Part shown: piece after piece, positions 9,331 to 21,499 of the stretch
How positions within the stretch are numbered: position 1 is the stretch's first letter
Layout of the letters: each line of letters opens with the position of its first letter
Source: Lentinula raphanica
Taxonomy: Eukaryota > Basidiomycota > Agaricomycetes > Agaricales > Omphalotaceae
Direction of reading: 5' to 3'
NCBI GenBank assembly: GCA_027919835.1
Contig: JANVFP010000002.1
Coordinates: forward strand, 1,736,001-1,800,000
Length of the DNA: 64,000 nucleotides
Program-made: the position numbers and the translations under genes
Notes under the pieces: generated by a model
Told to the model about the DNA's origin: nothing
Databases searched by the model: none
Seen by the model: only the letters and a program-made list of their open reading frames with translations

Positions 9331-10859
9331 ACCTATATTACATAAGGGGGGTCTCAGTTTTCTCTAAAAATGCCTGGTTCAAGAGATATAAGCAATTCAT
9401 TTTAAAAAATAATATTTAAATCCTTTTTTAAATGATTTAAATATTATTTTTTTAGTAGGGGCAATAGGTTGTCCAGATTTTTTGCAAAACATCTCTGGAC
9501 AGTTATCGGGATCTTTTGCAAAAGCCTGGCAGAATCAGCTGTCCAAGGGGCGTTCAGCCATGCAGAAAATTATCAAGATTGGCCACCGCTGTGCTCGCAA
9601 GAGTCTGTTACAGAAATCCCTTGCCAAATACTGTCAACTCCGAAACATCAAGAAGCTCAAGATGGTCAAATGGGTGCTGACTCGCTGGAATACCATGTAC
9701 AATGTCATCGACCGCGCCCTCAAACTTCGCAAAGCCATCCACTCCCTTACCCTATCTCTCACTCACAACGTTGGTCCACCTACGAAGCGTCTTAAATGTT
9801 ACAACCTGTCTGATGAAGAATGGTTTATATTAGAGTCTTTGCTACCCCTTCTCAAGGTAAGTTAGTTTTCCAATGCTGTCAAGAAATGATCACTGAATAA
9901 TATACTAGCTTCTTCTTGACACAACTACGCATATCTCTTCGTCGAAGTATCCGATGCTTCACAAAGTCATACCAATCATTGACATGCTGAATAAAAGACT
10001 TGAGGAAGCAGTCGCTAACACTGCACTGCCGCTCGTTGTCCGTCGAGGTGTGCAACGGGCCATTATGGTCCTTGACAAGTATTATTCTAAGACTGATGAA
10101 TCAATTATGTGGAAGACTGCTATGCGTAAGTGTCTATCATTAAACCAATATATGTACTAATGACTTTTACTAGTTTTTCATCCCAAGTACCGTTGAAATT
10201 ACTTTGAGCGCGCTGGCTGGGAAGACACTTGGATCAACACAGCAGTTGTCACTGCTCGGGAACTGTGGACAACTCACTATCGTGTGGCTTCCCCCTCTCG
10301 CGCCGCTTCGTCAGCCCCGTCTGATATCCACGATGCCTTTTCTGAACTCAATGCCCCTGTTGTATCATCTGACCGGGATCCCTTTGATGACTTTGTTAGT
10401 GGATCACCCACTGAAGAAGACCCCATTCAATTCTGGTCTCTTCAGCTGGAAGCCGGTTGCAATCCTACAAAGAAGGCCCTCGCGCGCATGGCACTGGACT
10501 TTCTGAGTGCACCGGCAACCTCAACCGATGTGGAACGCCTTTTCTCTCATGCCGGTCTAGTTGTAGCAAAGCGCTGTTATAATCTAGCTCCAATTCATAT
10601 ATGCCAAAGCACCATTCTGAATAACTGGCTCAAAATGGATTACCTTGTTCCTCAATCGATCTGTCGTACCAAACTCAATACAAAATTTGGAAAGAAAGGG
10701 CAACGGCCGAGTTCAGATTCAGAGTGGAGTAGTTCAGATATTGAAGTTCAGGAAGTGGAGGCTGCTAAGGATGATACCAATTCTACAGACTCAGGAAGTG
10801 GAGGTGAGAGTGATGATGAATAGGTTTTTGATTTTTCTCTATCGTAGTAGCCACTTTGT

Positions 10860-11095
10860 ACTCAAATACTCGGGTGTACTTGTGTTCACTCAAGTCTTTC
10901 TCTTACTTATTCGAGTATGTACTCGAGTCTCGGTTTAATAAATTAGGCCTAATTATTCGTCACACTCGTACTCGAGTGTTGATCAATGTACAGACACTCG
11001 GGTGTGCACCCGAGTCACGATGTTCAAATTTTGATGGCAAGTATTCGTATCACGAGTCACGAGTGCACCCGAGTGTGCACTCGTGTGCACCTCTA
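10860..11095. repeat. Subterminal repeats, probable hAT 3' end
   Basis: Clustered ACTCGGGTG, ACTCGAGT and CGAGTGTGCACTCGTG motifs occur in both orientations just downstream of the transposase stop, as expected of hAT subterminal binding sites. The terminal inverted repeat is probably near GTGCACCTCTACC (about 11083-11095); no matching 5' end was found near 7.4 kb. Confidence 0.6.
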
Positions 11096-11274
11096 CCTTG
11101 GATGAAAGGTGTAAAATATAGTATTTTTCAGCCGCTATCTAATGCGCTCATCCATGAAGTAAGTAGTGAAGAAACGAGTGAATTATTCACATTTGGAGAT
11201 TCACTTGGGCAATTTTCAGAAATCTCAAAAAATTCGGCAAATTTCCCGCCGCGCTTTATGTTTCGCAAACAGCT

Positions 11275-12986
11275 GTAAAACCATATTGTGGTTTTGTTCT
11301 TTGTATCAGAAGTGTCAGAGTATGTAAGTAAATGCTACTTGAAACTATCACATAGTCTTGATAGATTTTTTGTAGCCTTTGAGTAGGGTATGTGTACAGT
11401 ACAGGACTTATGAGGAGAATACCAAAAATCACTACAGATATATATAAATTCTGCAAGTGGGCCGTGGAATCACTATTATTCTTATAATCTTGCTAATTCT
11501 TGGGAATTTTGTAAATATGAATGTTCTCAATATAATATTTGAAAAAACCTGCAATAACTCAAAGGAAGCTCTGGAAATGGCTGCGGGGGGTGGTCATGCC
11601 TGTCACTACCTGTCACATGGGGCCTATATTTACTGCTTTGGGTAATTAATTATTATTCAGATATTAAATAAGCAATACATGTTCCAAAAAACCTGAAAAT
11701 TCTAAAAAATTCTAAAAAAATCCTGAAAAAGGCAGATAAGGTCAGATCAGGGTATGTAAGCAAATGAACTCATATAGTGAAAAATAATGTGGGGTCAATC
11801 TAGATGCTAAAATAGCTTAAAAAATTACTCAAAATATTTGGGAATAGTATACAGCCTATTGCAAGTCCAGGAACATTGTTTGGACTGTGCTGGCACCAAT
11901 GGAGTTGGAGCTTCGATCAGAGACACAGAGAATTGTTGAACATTAGTGTTGTTATTGAGCAACACCCTTGCCACATTACTGTGCTCAATCAGAAGAGCAG
12001 AGAAGGATAAATACAATAAGTACAAGGTCTGACAGAGGTACAGAGTTGGCAATGATCAATAATCAAGACAACTCTGAGGACACAGAGGGGAGTGTTACTG
12101 TTAACAAGGTAATCCAAGTTGATATTGTATGTAAAACCATATTGTGGTTTTGTTCTTTATATCAGAAGTGCCAGAGTATGTAAGTAAATGCTACTTGGAG
12201 CTATCACATAGTCTTGATAGATTTTTTGTAGCCTTTGAATAGGGTATGTGTACAGTACAGGACTTATGAGAAGAATACCAAAAATCACTACAGATATATA
12301 TAAATTCTGCAAGTGGGCCGTGGAATCACTATTATTCTTATAATCTTGCTAATTCTTGGGAATTTTGTAAATATGAATGTTCTCAATATAACATTTGAAA
12401 AAACCTGCAATAACTCAAAGGAAGCTCTGGAAATGGCTGCGGGGGGTGGTCATGCCTGTCACTACCTGTCACATGGGGCCTATATTTACTGCTTTGGGTA
12501 ATTAATTATTATTCAGATATTAAATAAGCAATACATGTTCCAAAAAACCTGAAAATTCTAAAAAATTCTAAAAAAATCCTGAAAAAGGCAGATAAGGTCA
12601 GATCAGGGTATGTAAGCAAATGAACTCATATAGTGAAAAATAATGTGGGGTCAATCTAGATGCTAAAATAGCTTAAAAAATTACTCAAAATATTTGGGAA
12701 TAGTATACAGCCTATTGCAAGTCCAGGAACATTGTTTGGACTGTGCTGGCACCAATGGAGTTGGAGCTTCGATCAGAGACACAGAGAATTGTTGAACATT
12801 AGTGTTGTTATTGAGCAACACCCTTACCACATTACTGTGCTCAATCAGAAGAGCAGAGAAGGATAAATACAATAAGTACAAGGTCTGACAGAGGTACAGA
12901 GTTGGCAATGATCAATAATCAAGATAACTCTGAGGACACAGAGGGGAGTGTTACTGTTAACAAGGTAATTCAAGTTGATATTGTAT
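11275..12986. repeat. Tandem duplication, two 856-bp units, left arm only
   Basis: Units at 11275-12130 and 12131-12986 are near-identical with an exact 856-bp offset. Each starts with GTAAAACCATATTGTGG and ends with TTGATATTGTATGTA. The right arm holds a single unit. The small reading frames in it are not convincing genes. Confidence 0.95.
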
Positions 12987-13288
12987 GTACAGGCTCCACA
13001 ATAAGCTATTGTAAAGTATATCAATATAAGGGTTTCTACTTTTGATATGAATATTGGTTACTGAGAATCAGCAACTGTAACTTGAGTCTATAGTCAAGTA
13101 TTCTATGATAGAATCTACTTAATTATTTATTATGACATTGACTCACCTTTTATTTTATGAGTTTCCACCATGATTGAATTTTAAAATAAGTTGATAAAAA
13201 TGTAAATCTTCTACAAACACTGAGGCCACAACTTTGAGACTTGTGCAAAACTCGAGATATATATGACATGGAGTAGTAGTAGAAGCAT

Positions 13289-15091
13289 TCAGTAGTCATC
13301 AACATCAAAAGCAGCAACTAACATCATCATCTCCTTCCATTTGTGCAAGTATGCCCTCACATCATCCTGAGAAATTACATTTGAGTTGTAGTCTGCACCA
13401 AGTTCAAGCACACCACCCCATGAAGAAACACGGAAAAATCTGGACAATTGATGTTAAAAATAATAGTCAACATGGCATTTAAAAAAGTCACTGACGGTGC
13501 TGGATCTGTTCTGTTTACTGCAGTAAAGAACTTGGTAACTGAGCAGATTTTTGTGTTGGAGCCATCTGTGAATGTATGATCAAGGAAAGTCTCGCCAGGA
13601 CCATCATGTGCAAGTCTGAATGAGTTTTCAGGAGGATGTCTAAGTGAAAATTTTACAGTCAGTTAAAAAATAGAATTAAGATAAGTCAATAAATGCATAC
13701 TCAGCAACCATAGCCTGCTTGAACGCAGGTGACAAGATATCAGATGCTGGGATCATAAAACTCAGTGCTACAGGCATTTCCTTTAGATCATTATATATAT
13801 CTCTTGCATGCTGCATTAATTGAACCAGCATTGCTTTATCAAGAGGAAGTACCTCTCCAGTTTTTGAAAGGAACATTGTCAAAGGGAACCCATGTGGCAT
13901 AACAGATAAAGCATATCCAGGATATCCTTCACGGGTTGAGTAAGGTTTTTGCAAATGGCGACGGCTATTAATAATGAATTCACAGCTGATAGATTTGGCT
14001 GCTACCTCTTGAGTAGGTGGGTTGTCAAAAATATTGACCATAACAAGTGCTGCATGGGCTTTAAACCAAAATTAAGTATTTTACTAATATCAAGGCAAAC
14101 AACATACCTGCATGAGTGACAGTGTAAGATTGGGATGATCCCTTGAGTTTCTGCATAAATAACTCAGATTCCTGTTTGGAAAAGGTGATCTCTTCCCGGC
14201 AGGTTATTGGCCATCCAGGGTCTCCATTTCTGAGCTTTAGACCATAAGTATTCTGGGCAGAGATTTGAGTAAGTTACTATACAGTTATATATATCTGTGC
14301 TACAAACATACCTGTGAATTGTCAACAAAAGCTTGTATCACCTTGCGGGATGTCTTATAGAATGGGTGGTGAAATGATGGTTCTTCATTTGAGCTTGGAT
14401 GGATAGGTGCAGGCTCAGAAGGGAGCATGACATTGAAAACAGCAGGCAGTAAATTGCCTATTTCATTTCCCCAATCCAGTCCTTCAGCTATTTTCTCTCC
14501 CCCTACTGCTTTTGCAAACTCCTTCAAGTAGATGTTTGTCAAAATTTTCATTGCAGTTCCATCAAATGGAGAGTGATGTGTATGAAGCATAAATCCCACA
14601 GAGGAGACTGATTGGGTATTCTCAATAGAGAGATGCATCCAAGTTTGCTGACCAAGTTCTGATGGAACCTTTACTACACCAAGTGTACGGCGTAGTGCAA
14701 TGAGATCAATTGAACTCGACTCTTGGTGTACTAGAAATGTTTTATCTGCCCATTCTTGAACTCCAAATGCAGATGAGGTGTAATACTGGAGGGATGGAAT
14801 ATCATTGCTATCCACCACAGTGAGTGAAGCAATAGTTGGAACCAAGTAACGGAGCTTGATCCAAGCCTCCCGTGCAGCTCTAGTGATAAAGCTAGATGAT
14901 TGTTGGGAAGCTAAATCAACATTAACTGCAAAGAATAATGTTTGAAACCCTTTGTTGTATCGGTTCAGAATATCTTGGATAATTTCTCCTCCAGCTAGTA
15001 GCCGGGTCTGACCTTCCATACCATTTCTAGGAGGAATGTCTTTCCAGGTATATTTGTTGAGATCAATCTTGGTGAGTATTAGATTGTCCAT
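13289..15091 (-). CDS. BAHD/trichothecene-acetyltransferase-like acyltransferase (left copy)
   Basis: Five exons separated by ~45-60 bp introns encode about 490 residues. The diagnostic motif is HTHHSPFDG (HHxxxDG), the catalytic His-containing motif of CoA-dependent acyltransferases of the chloramphenicol acetyltransferase/BAHD/condensation fold, closest in style to fungal Tri3-type O-acetyltransferases. The C-terminus ends KWKEMMMLVAAFDVDDY. I chose the ATG in CACCATGGAC (MDNLILTK), 48 bases inside a longer GTG-initiated frame, because of its good context. It would transfer an acyl group from acyl-CoA to a hydroxyl or amine, plausibly tailoring the PKS product. The coding sequence is intact and matches the right copy. 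Substrate unknown. Confidence 0.85.
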
Positions 15092-15268
15092 GGTGCGACT
15101 TGGTGGAAATTGGCAATGGGGATTTCTGTGAAAAGACACAGTTCACTAGATATATAAATATGAACCACTTATGCATATTTCTTTTTTCATTGATAGCTAT
15201 TAATGGACTGTACCTCATTTGAGAGAGTTCTTTGGGTCAGAATAAAATGGAAGCATCTGAATGATCTA

Positions 15269-16403
15269 CATCAGCAAAAATGTTCTGTGCTCAGGGCTAC
15301 CCAACATAGATCTCAAAGAATTTCAGGTTGCCTGGGGTCTCTAGAGTATTCAGTGTCTTTGGTGTCTCCTGAGACACCCCCCAAAACCTAAAGCCTTCAG
15401 AGTTCCTTGAATGTCTTTCAAAATCTCTGAATATCTTTGGATATCTTTATAAATCTTTGAATATCTCTGAGAATCTCTGAAAGTCTTTGAGAGATATTTA
15501 GATATCTTTCAAAGATTTTCCAAAGCTCTTTAATGAGTTCAAATGATTCAAAAACTTATTCAATCACTTTTACTTCATCATATGATACTCTATCTATTGC
15601 TCTTATATTGACTATATCTACTAACACCCATATATTATGATATACTGTATTTGAACTTGATAACTATTAATTTCGGAACACATTCTGATTATATATATCA
15701 TAACATATTATTACAACCATTATATATGTGTAATGTTAACAAATATAATAGATAACAATGTATATAGTATATGTTATTATATCTATATTCAGATTTTGAC
15801 CTGGTGAAGTTTTTTTTGATTGTACACAGTCCACGGTGGCAGGTCATGTGACCACCTATATTATTGACAACTGTGAGTTATAATAGTTTAACTGATATCT
15901 ACACTGTATTACTACACTATGCTATCTTCTAGATGTTAAGATGCAATAGCATCTTATTTTATATTCAATATCTCAAATTTCAAATTTTTGCAAACACTCA
16001 AAATCTTCAGAGAAGCTCAAATATCTTTCAAAGATGTTCAAAGATATTCAAAGATATTCAAAGATATTCAAAGATCTTTCAAAGATATTCAGAGAACATG
16101 AAAAATCTCAAGAAATCTTCAGGATATTGGAAAAAACCTAGGCAGCTCAGAGTATCCAAGTTCTCTAGAGTATCTGAAGAGCTCAGGTTATTCCCAAAAA
16201 CCTGGAGCATTTTGGGCATCTCTGAGTTACCTTTGAACAACTCAGAAACAATTCTAAAGAATTTCAAGAAAACCAAATTTTGAGCCCTTTTCCCAAAGAG
16301 TTCTGAGAGTCTAGATACTTTAAACTATTTGAAAGACTTTAGACTTTTGGGGGAATCTCTGGTGTCTTTGAAAGACCTTTGGTCAGGGGTATTTTTCCTG
16401 ATG
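15269..16403. mobile_element. Long CATCAG-family element (1135 bp), TSD TA, left arm only
   Basis: Termini are CATCAGCAAAAATG and ATTTTTCCTGATG, flanked by TA on both sides. The right arm has the uninterrupted site with a single TA at 51815-51816. Inside are arrays of AATCTTTGAATATCTTTG repeats and their mirror image, and an AT-rich core holding the inverted CCACGGTGG/TTGATTGTACA block also seen in 4063-5114. No ORF. It lies between the acyltransferase promoter and the satellite. Confidence 0.96.
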
Positions 16404-16479
16404 TATCATCTGATTCCAGATAGCCCAGAATAGCCCAGAGTGCATATATATCATTTTTATCCTTTAATCTCCTTATAGC

Positions 16480-18090
16480 TAAGAAGTCTAGAACTGGTAC
16501 ATCACAACCTCATCATATCTGCTAACAGCATCTACTATTCATTTGATTCTGTCAATTTAATAAATTCATCCTTGCTCTAAGAAAACATTACTTTCAACTT
16601 GATACAGAACCAAAGTACATTTATATTAGTTTTATTCCATACTTTTCTCATGGCTGGGGAGTGCAGAATCAGTATCTCACAACTTCATCAAATTGATCAA
16701 CAATATCATTCCATCTTTTCTCATAGAATCATGGAAAGGAGATCAGCAAAACAGGGTTCTGCTGGACAGCATCTCCAGCACTCTCAGCACTCCCAGAAAG
16801 ATTGCTGCTGGACAGAAGCTATTGATTGCTGAACAGCACTGTCCAGCACCCATTCAGTGCTGTGCAGTTCCGCAGCAACATTCAGTTTTGGCATAGCACT
16901 GCATGGCATTTCTTGGCAACAGGTTGGTCTCTCTCACAATGTCAAGTTTTTATTAGCTGACTCTATTCAGTGCTGTCCAGCATCTATTCAATGCTGGACA
17001 GCATTTTCCAGTGCAATTCAATGCTGGAAGTGCTGGGGGGCAAAACTCAGGTTTTGCTAATGAGTGCTCCAAACTAAACTTGATGCAGAACCAGAGTGCA
17101 TCTATATCAATCTTATTTAGTACTTTTCTCTTGGCCAGAAAGTTCAGAATCAGTATCTTACAACAACTTCATCATATCTGTCAATATTATGATTCCATCA
17201 TTTCTCATGGGAGGCAATGCTTTGAATTTGGTGCAGAACTAGAGTACATCTATATCAATCCTGTCCAATACTTTTCTCATAACTGGGAAGTTTAGGATTG
17301 GTACCTCACAACTTCTTCAAACTGGTCAACAATATGATCCCATCTTATCTTGTGGAAAACAGTGCTCCAAACTTGGTGTAAAATCAAAGTGCATCTATAT
17401 CCATTTTTTTTCAATACATCTATTCATGGCCAAGGAGTCTGAAATTGAATCAATACCTCTCAAATTCATCAAATCTGTGAACATTATGATTCCATCTTTT
17501 CTCATAGGAGGCAGTACTTGAAACTTGGTGCAAAATCAGAATACATCTATATCAATGTTGTTCAATACTTTTCTCATGGCAGGGGAGTCTGGAATTAATA
17601 CCTCTCAACTTCATCAAATCTGTCAAACATTACATTTTTCATGGCTGGGAGTCTGGAATTGAATCAGTACCTCTCAACTTCATCAAATCTGTCAACAATA
17701 TGATTGCATCTTTTCTCATAGGAGACAGGACTTTAAACTTAGTGCAAAATCAGAGTACGTCTATATCAATCTTATTCAATACTTTTCCCATAGCTAGTAG
17801 GCAGTCTGGAATCAATACTTCTCAACTTCATCAAATCTGTCAACAGTATGATTCCATCTTTGCTCATAGGAAGCAGTACTTCAAACTTGGTGCAGAATCA
17901 GAATACATCTACATCAATCTTGTTCAACACTTTTCTTATAGTTGGAAAGTCCATAATCAGTATATTACTTCATCAAATTTGTCAATAACATCATTCCATC
18001 TTTGCTCATAGCAAGCAACAATTTTACTTGCTTATCTTAGTTTGATAATTTCATTTTTGCTCATGGGAAGCAATATATCAGGTGCTAGCA
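16480..18090 (+). repeat. Satellite: ~150-bp tandem repeat (left arm)
   Basis: About nine diverged copies of a unit of roughly 145-155 bp recur, recognisable by CATCTATATCAATCTTGTTCAATACTTTTC followed by CAACTTCATCAAATCTGTCAA and CTCATAGGAGGCAGTACT-like segments. One 60-bp partial duplication occurs near 17600. MITE B interrupts the array. There is no coding evidence. Confidence 0.85.
16741..17062. mobile_element. MITE B (GCTGGACAGC type), left arm
   Basis: The ends are GATCAGCAAAACAGG and GGTTTTGCTAATG, variants of CATCAGCAAAAC/GTTTTGCTGATG. The interior is full of GCTGGACAGC and TGCTGTCCAGCA motifs in both orientations. It interrupts the satellite and is also present in the right arm, so it predates the duplication. 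Confidence 0.85.
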
Positions 18091-18399
18091 CTCTAGCCCT
18101 AGAAAGCACCAAGTTATATAGTTACAAGCTAGATATCCTCAAATGTAGGGTTAAAGCTGCTGAGCACTGTTCTAGTATACCAAGGGTCAAGACTGAGAAG
18201 GATATGATTCATCCTTGGTGATGAAAACTTGGTCAAGTATAATGAGAATACAAAAGGTACTTCAGAGAGAACCAGAGTTAGAGAGAAAGACCAAAGCTAA
18301 AATCAATAAAAATAACTAAACTGAAATAATTACATGATAGTTATATGACTAACCACACAAGATTGTGAATACTAAAAATACTGATCAGGGTATGTCACA

Positions 18400-18566
18400 T
18401 GTCACAGGCTGTAAACCAGTGTTTAAAACAGTACAAATGTTGGCTTGAGGCTATGTCACTGAATCAGTTTGTTGATGCCTAAGAAATATCAGGAATATTT
18501 AGGGAATATCTGGAAAATTTGGGGGGGGGGGGGGGCACATAAGTCATGTTATGCTTCATAATGCAT
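18400..18566 (-). repeat. Truncated LTR fragment with poly-G tract (left arm)
   Basis: The minus strand begins with TTATGAAGCATAACATGA and continues with a C-run and AAATTTTCCAGATATTCCC, matching the first ~100 bp of the LTR-like repeats at 32032 and 60516. The G run is 15 long here and 12 in the right arm. Confidence 0.7.
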
Positions 18567-18925
18567 TATAACTCAAAAAGGGTATCTTCGTTATTTGAGT
18601 GATTACAAAATTGTCAAATTTGGTTAGCTTTTTTAGGAAATTTAAATATAATGCTAGTCATTTACTGTTGGTCATAAGGACTCTTCTCAGAAATAAATAA
18701 AGATTAGAGGTTGACTTATTATCATGTACTGTAAGCAGATTTTTTGGAATCTTTCATTCTCTGATATCACATTGAGTTGAAGTAATCATAGGTTAATTTG
18801 GCCATTGTGTACCACAATATTACATTACAAGCTCCTGAATTATGACCTGTTCACAGAATAGTTATATCACATGGCAGTGACATTCCAACTGCTTTGAAAA
18901 GTGCTTCAGAGCACTGTTTCAGAGT

Positions 18926-20280
18926 TTAAATGAAACAATCAAGTATTACCTGTAACAAAAGGAAAGAAAAAATGAGTACATTATTAATATGAATTATAAA
19001 ATAATCTCTATACTTTTTGTCATCAAGCTGCTCATCTTCCCTTACAATTGTGACCTCCACTGGTATGTGGTTAGTATCAATATTGGATACTCCTTCAGAT
19101 CCAGAGTCATTGAAAGCACGGCGGCGTAATTGGACTAAAGGGAGAGTATGACTGACTCCCGCCTCTGTAGCCCAAGGAGATTGTGTTGTAGTTGTTAGGA
19201 TAGTACCATCCTCTGTAATCAGCCCAAACTTGATCCTGCGGTAGACCACACATGCTAGTACATTGATCAAAGCCAGAGATGAGATTGTGAACATTCCATG
19301 ATATGTAGGTGGTAAGTCTTTTAGTTGATTGAGGATAAGAGTGACAACATTTGTCAAGAGTGCAAAGCTGTGAATCTCTTCAAAATAAATGCTAACATTG
19401 AAATCAATTTGCTCACAAGTAGTAGTGCTGACCTCCTTGAAGAAGGTTACGGGACACTGCAGGCAGTAGCTTATTCCATCCAAAAAAGCCCGAACCTGAG
19501 CACCCCTGCCTTCTTCATATACTGAATTGTCCAAAATTCTGTATGTGATTGCAATAAAGATGGCACTGTCATTGATCATTGGCATGATCACACTGATCTC
19601 TGTTGTTTTCTTGACAATAGTATTGATGCATGCCATAGTTGGTCCTATGTGTCCCCCACCAATACCAAGAGGAACAGAGAGTGCCCCACCAACTACTCCT
19701 AGCCAGAGCAGTATAAAACACACTCTGATGATGACTACTTCTCTGTATACAGCAGTGACACGTATGAGGAATAGCATTGAAGTAAAGCTTTGTGAAAGGA
19801 CATTAAAAATGCCAAGTGCAACCTGCAATGCCTGACAGTTCCTCACATTGGCAACTGAACGGTATATCATATCAATGTAGAATATTCAGCATGACACTTT
19901 ATTTGTAAGAGATGACTTACCTTGAAAGACAAAGCTAGATGTTATATATGCCAATGTAGAAATTCTTGAATCAGAAGAAAATGAATTTTAACTATTGTAT
20001 CACACTTGGATAGCTTGCCTTGAAAGGTAGTAAACCACAGTTGGGAGCCGGATTTTATTCTTGAATAAAAGCTTATAATCATTGTTGAAATTGACACATA
20101 TATCCCAGCAATAGGCCTATAAAAATAATCAGAATAATATGGACTCTTGATCATGGTGCTGCTCACTCCAAGGGTTATTGCAAACAGATATCTTGAGACT
20201 TCAAATTGAGCTGCCAATGTGGGAGGGAGGAATGCCAAGGGAGTAAATGGATTCAAAATCTCAGCAGTCAAGTTAGACAT
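18926..20280 (-). CDS. Seven-helix-type membrane protein (left copy, frameshifted)
   Basis: Several exons encode a protein with multiple hydrophobic helices and the hallmarks of a large basidiomycete-specific membrane family: AYCWDICVNF-DYKLLFK after the first helix, VVYYLSR, a long helix ending IRVTAVY, then LLPAVSRNLLQGGQHYYL and a polar tail with VQLRRRAF. The start is MSNLTAEILNPF. This copy has six T instead of seven in the codons for AFFGW (minus strand, near 19485), which shifts the frame before LLPAVSRNLLQGG; the right copy is in frame. One intron uses a GC donor. The function of the family is unknown; some members sit beside secondary-metabolism genes. Confidence 0.75.
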
Positions 20281-20587
20281 TTGGGCAAGTGGAAAATATA
20301 ATCTCAACATGTGGATAATTTATGGAGCTCACTTGCATGACGTGATCCATGATTTTTCAATTGATAGATTTATAAGTTACTTGCATCAATCAATCACATG
20401 GGTGTCTACATAGATATGTAGATAGATAAAGCTAGAATAGCCTGACAAATCCAAATAGAAGAACATCATAATGAATAGCAACAAAACATTAAAGTCATGT
20501 TTCTGATTTTCAATTTCTGCTTTGAAGTTGAAGGACATTCCATTCTTCTCTGGTTTCATGTATAATGTAAACATCTGATGGAAAGCC

Positions 20588-20624
20588 ACTGACAGTTGAC
20601 AGTTGACAGTTGACAGTTGAAAGA
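20588..20624 (+). repeat. TGACAGT heptamer microsatellite
   Basis: Four to five tandem TGACAGT units; mirrored in the right arm. Confidence 0.85.
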
Positions 20625-21070
20625 TTTCTGATCTGATTTCTATAATGAATCTATACAATAGAAACAAAAAAGAATCATGAAAAACTCATCTTTGCTTATT
20701 TTGGTCAAGTCTTGTTGGCCATTGAATGTTCTAGACTCCTCCCAAATATCAATAGTTATGTTGTGATCTCTGTGTCTGTATTTACTAAGTTTCACGTAAG
20801 TCTATTGAAACAAGTTTACAAGGACACCTTTGTATTTTCACTTTAATTTGCACTTGGCCCAATTGAAAGACTTAAAGTTTGTCAACCAATATCTGAGCTC
20901 TGTCATATAATGCTCAAAATTCAGTCAAAGTACTTGTAACAATCAAACAATATGATTCATTGTTGATCCACTCCAATACTTGGGTTTGCAGTACAATCTG
21001 ATATCTAGATCTTTGCAATGAATGTTCTAGCTCCTATCAAAAGTCATTTGCCTTTTACTATTCCCCAATT

Positions 21071-21350
21071 AAGGGTTTTCAGCAGGTCAAGCTACCTGTG
21101 GGTACCTGCAGGTGAGATCCATGAGAATACCTGCAATGTTGATGGCCCACAGTTCTAGGTACCTGTGCTTACAGTTTACAACAGGTCACAGGTCAGACTT
21201 AGAAACATAGTTTTAGGGACAGGTCCAGGTAGCCAGGTATCTGTAACTACAGATCAGCCACAGATCACAAGTCAAAATGTTGAAGGTAAAATACCTGCAG
21301 GTGGGGTCACAGGTACGACCTAACCAGGACTTGGGAAAATTCATACCCTC
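21071..21350. mobile_element. MITE C (CAGGT-rich), left arm
   Basis: A roughly 280-bp block starts AAGGGTTTTCAGCAGGTCA and ends TTTTCATACCCTC-like on the same side as GGGAAAATTCATACCC. It is dense in ACCTGCAGGT, GGTACCTG and CACAGGTCA motifs. A related copy is at 36743-37064 in the spacer. It lies about 150 bp upstream of the PKS start. Class not determined; hAT-like is a guess. Confidence 0.7.
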
Positions 21351-21429
21351 AATGCATTGAATAACTGAAGTATTGAAAAAAATTTCAATATTCAATAATC
21401 AAAGGATATATGATCTTATGTAATTGATT

Positions 21430-21499
21430 CTCAAAACTTATATATACATGCATGAGCAGAGTAATTGCTCTTACAATATTCTCATTCATATCTTTACAT
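21430..21499 (+). promoter_or_regulatory. Probable PKS promoter with TATA element
   Basis: A TATATATA stretch lies about 60 bp upstream of the chosen PKS ATG at 21500, between MITE C and the gene. The same arrangement is mirrored near 46723-46792 in the right arm. Confidence 0.5.

Larger units (their letters stand above)
8982..9535. mobile_element. Inverted-repeat insert within the hAT gene (~554 bp)
   Basis: Long imperfect TIRs begin ATTCTGCCAG and end CTGGCAGAAT, with CTTTTGCAAAAGAT and its complement inside, extending about 65 bp. A second inverted pair (ATATTTAAATCATTTAAA and its complement) lies further in. The centre holds a nested hairpin and degenerate telomere-like G-rich DNA. No ORF is carried. 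I could not define a clear target duplication. Confidence 0.8.
7467..10823 (+). pseudogene. hAT-family transposase, decayed
   Basis: Order along the strand: a Ser/Lys-rich N-terminus (7467-7770); a BED zinc finger across an intron (FQCKY, then STTTNLKRHADIC, near 7900-8060); the catalytic region (DCWTAGSGHEFLS; LGHTGDNASNNNSML, 8207-8635); an acidic stretch (8765-8960); VLTRWNTMYNVIDRALKLRK (near 9680); and the C-terminal dimerisation domain LSAPATSTDVERLFSHAG (near 10500), followed by an acidic tail ending at 10823. Nonsense codons fall where Arg or Gln is expected (TGA near 8140, TAG near 8636, TGA near 10193), all explicable by C-to-T changes. A ~554 bp insert sits inside the coding region. 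It once encoded a DDE-type cut-and-paste enzyme and is now inactive. Confidence 0.9.

Noticed and set aside
11457..11645. 62-residue frame MGRGITIILIILL repeated in the tandem units and right arm
   Set aside because: It is conserved only because the DNA is duplicated; no domain, no codon evidence, short.
16599..18011. Several frames in the satellite with a recurrent QNQSTSISILF motif
   Set aside because: The repeated peptide reflects the 150-bp tandem DNA repeat read in one frame; stops separate the units.
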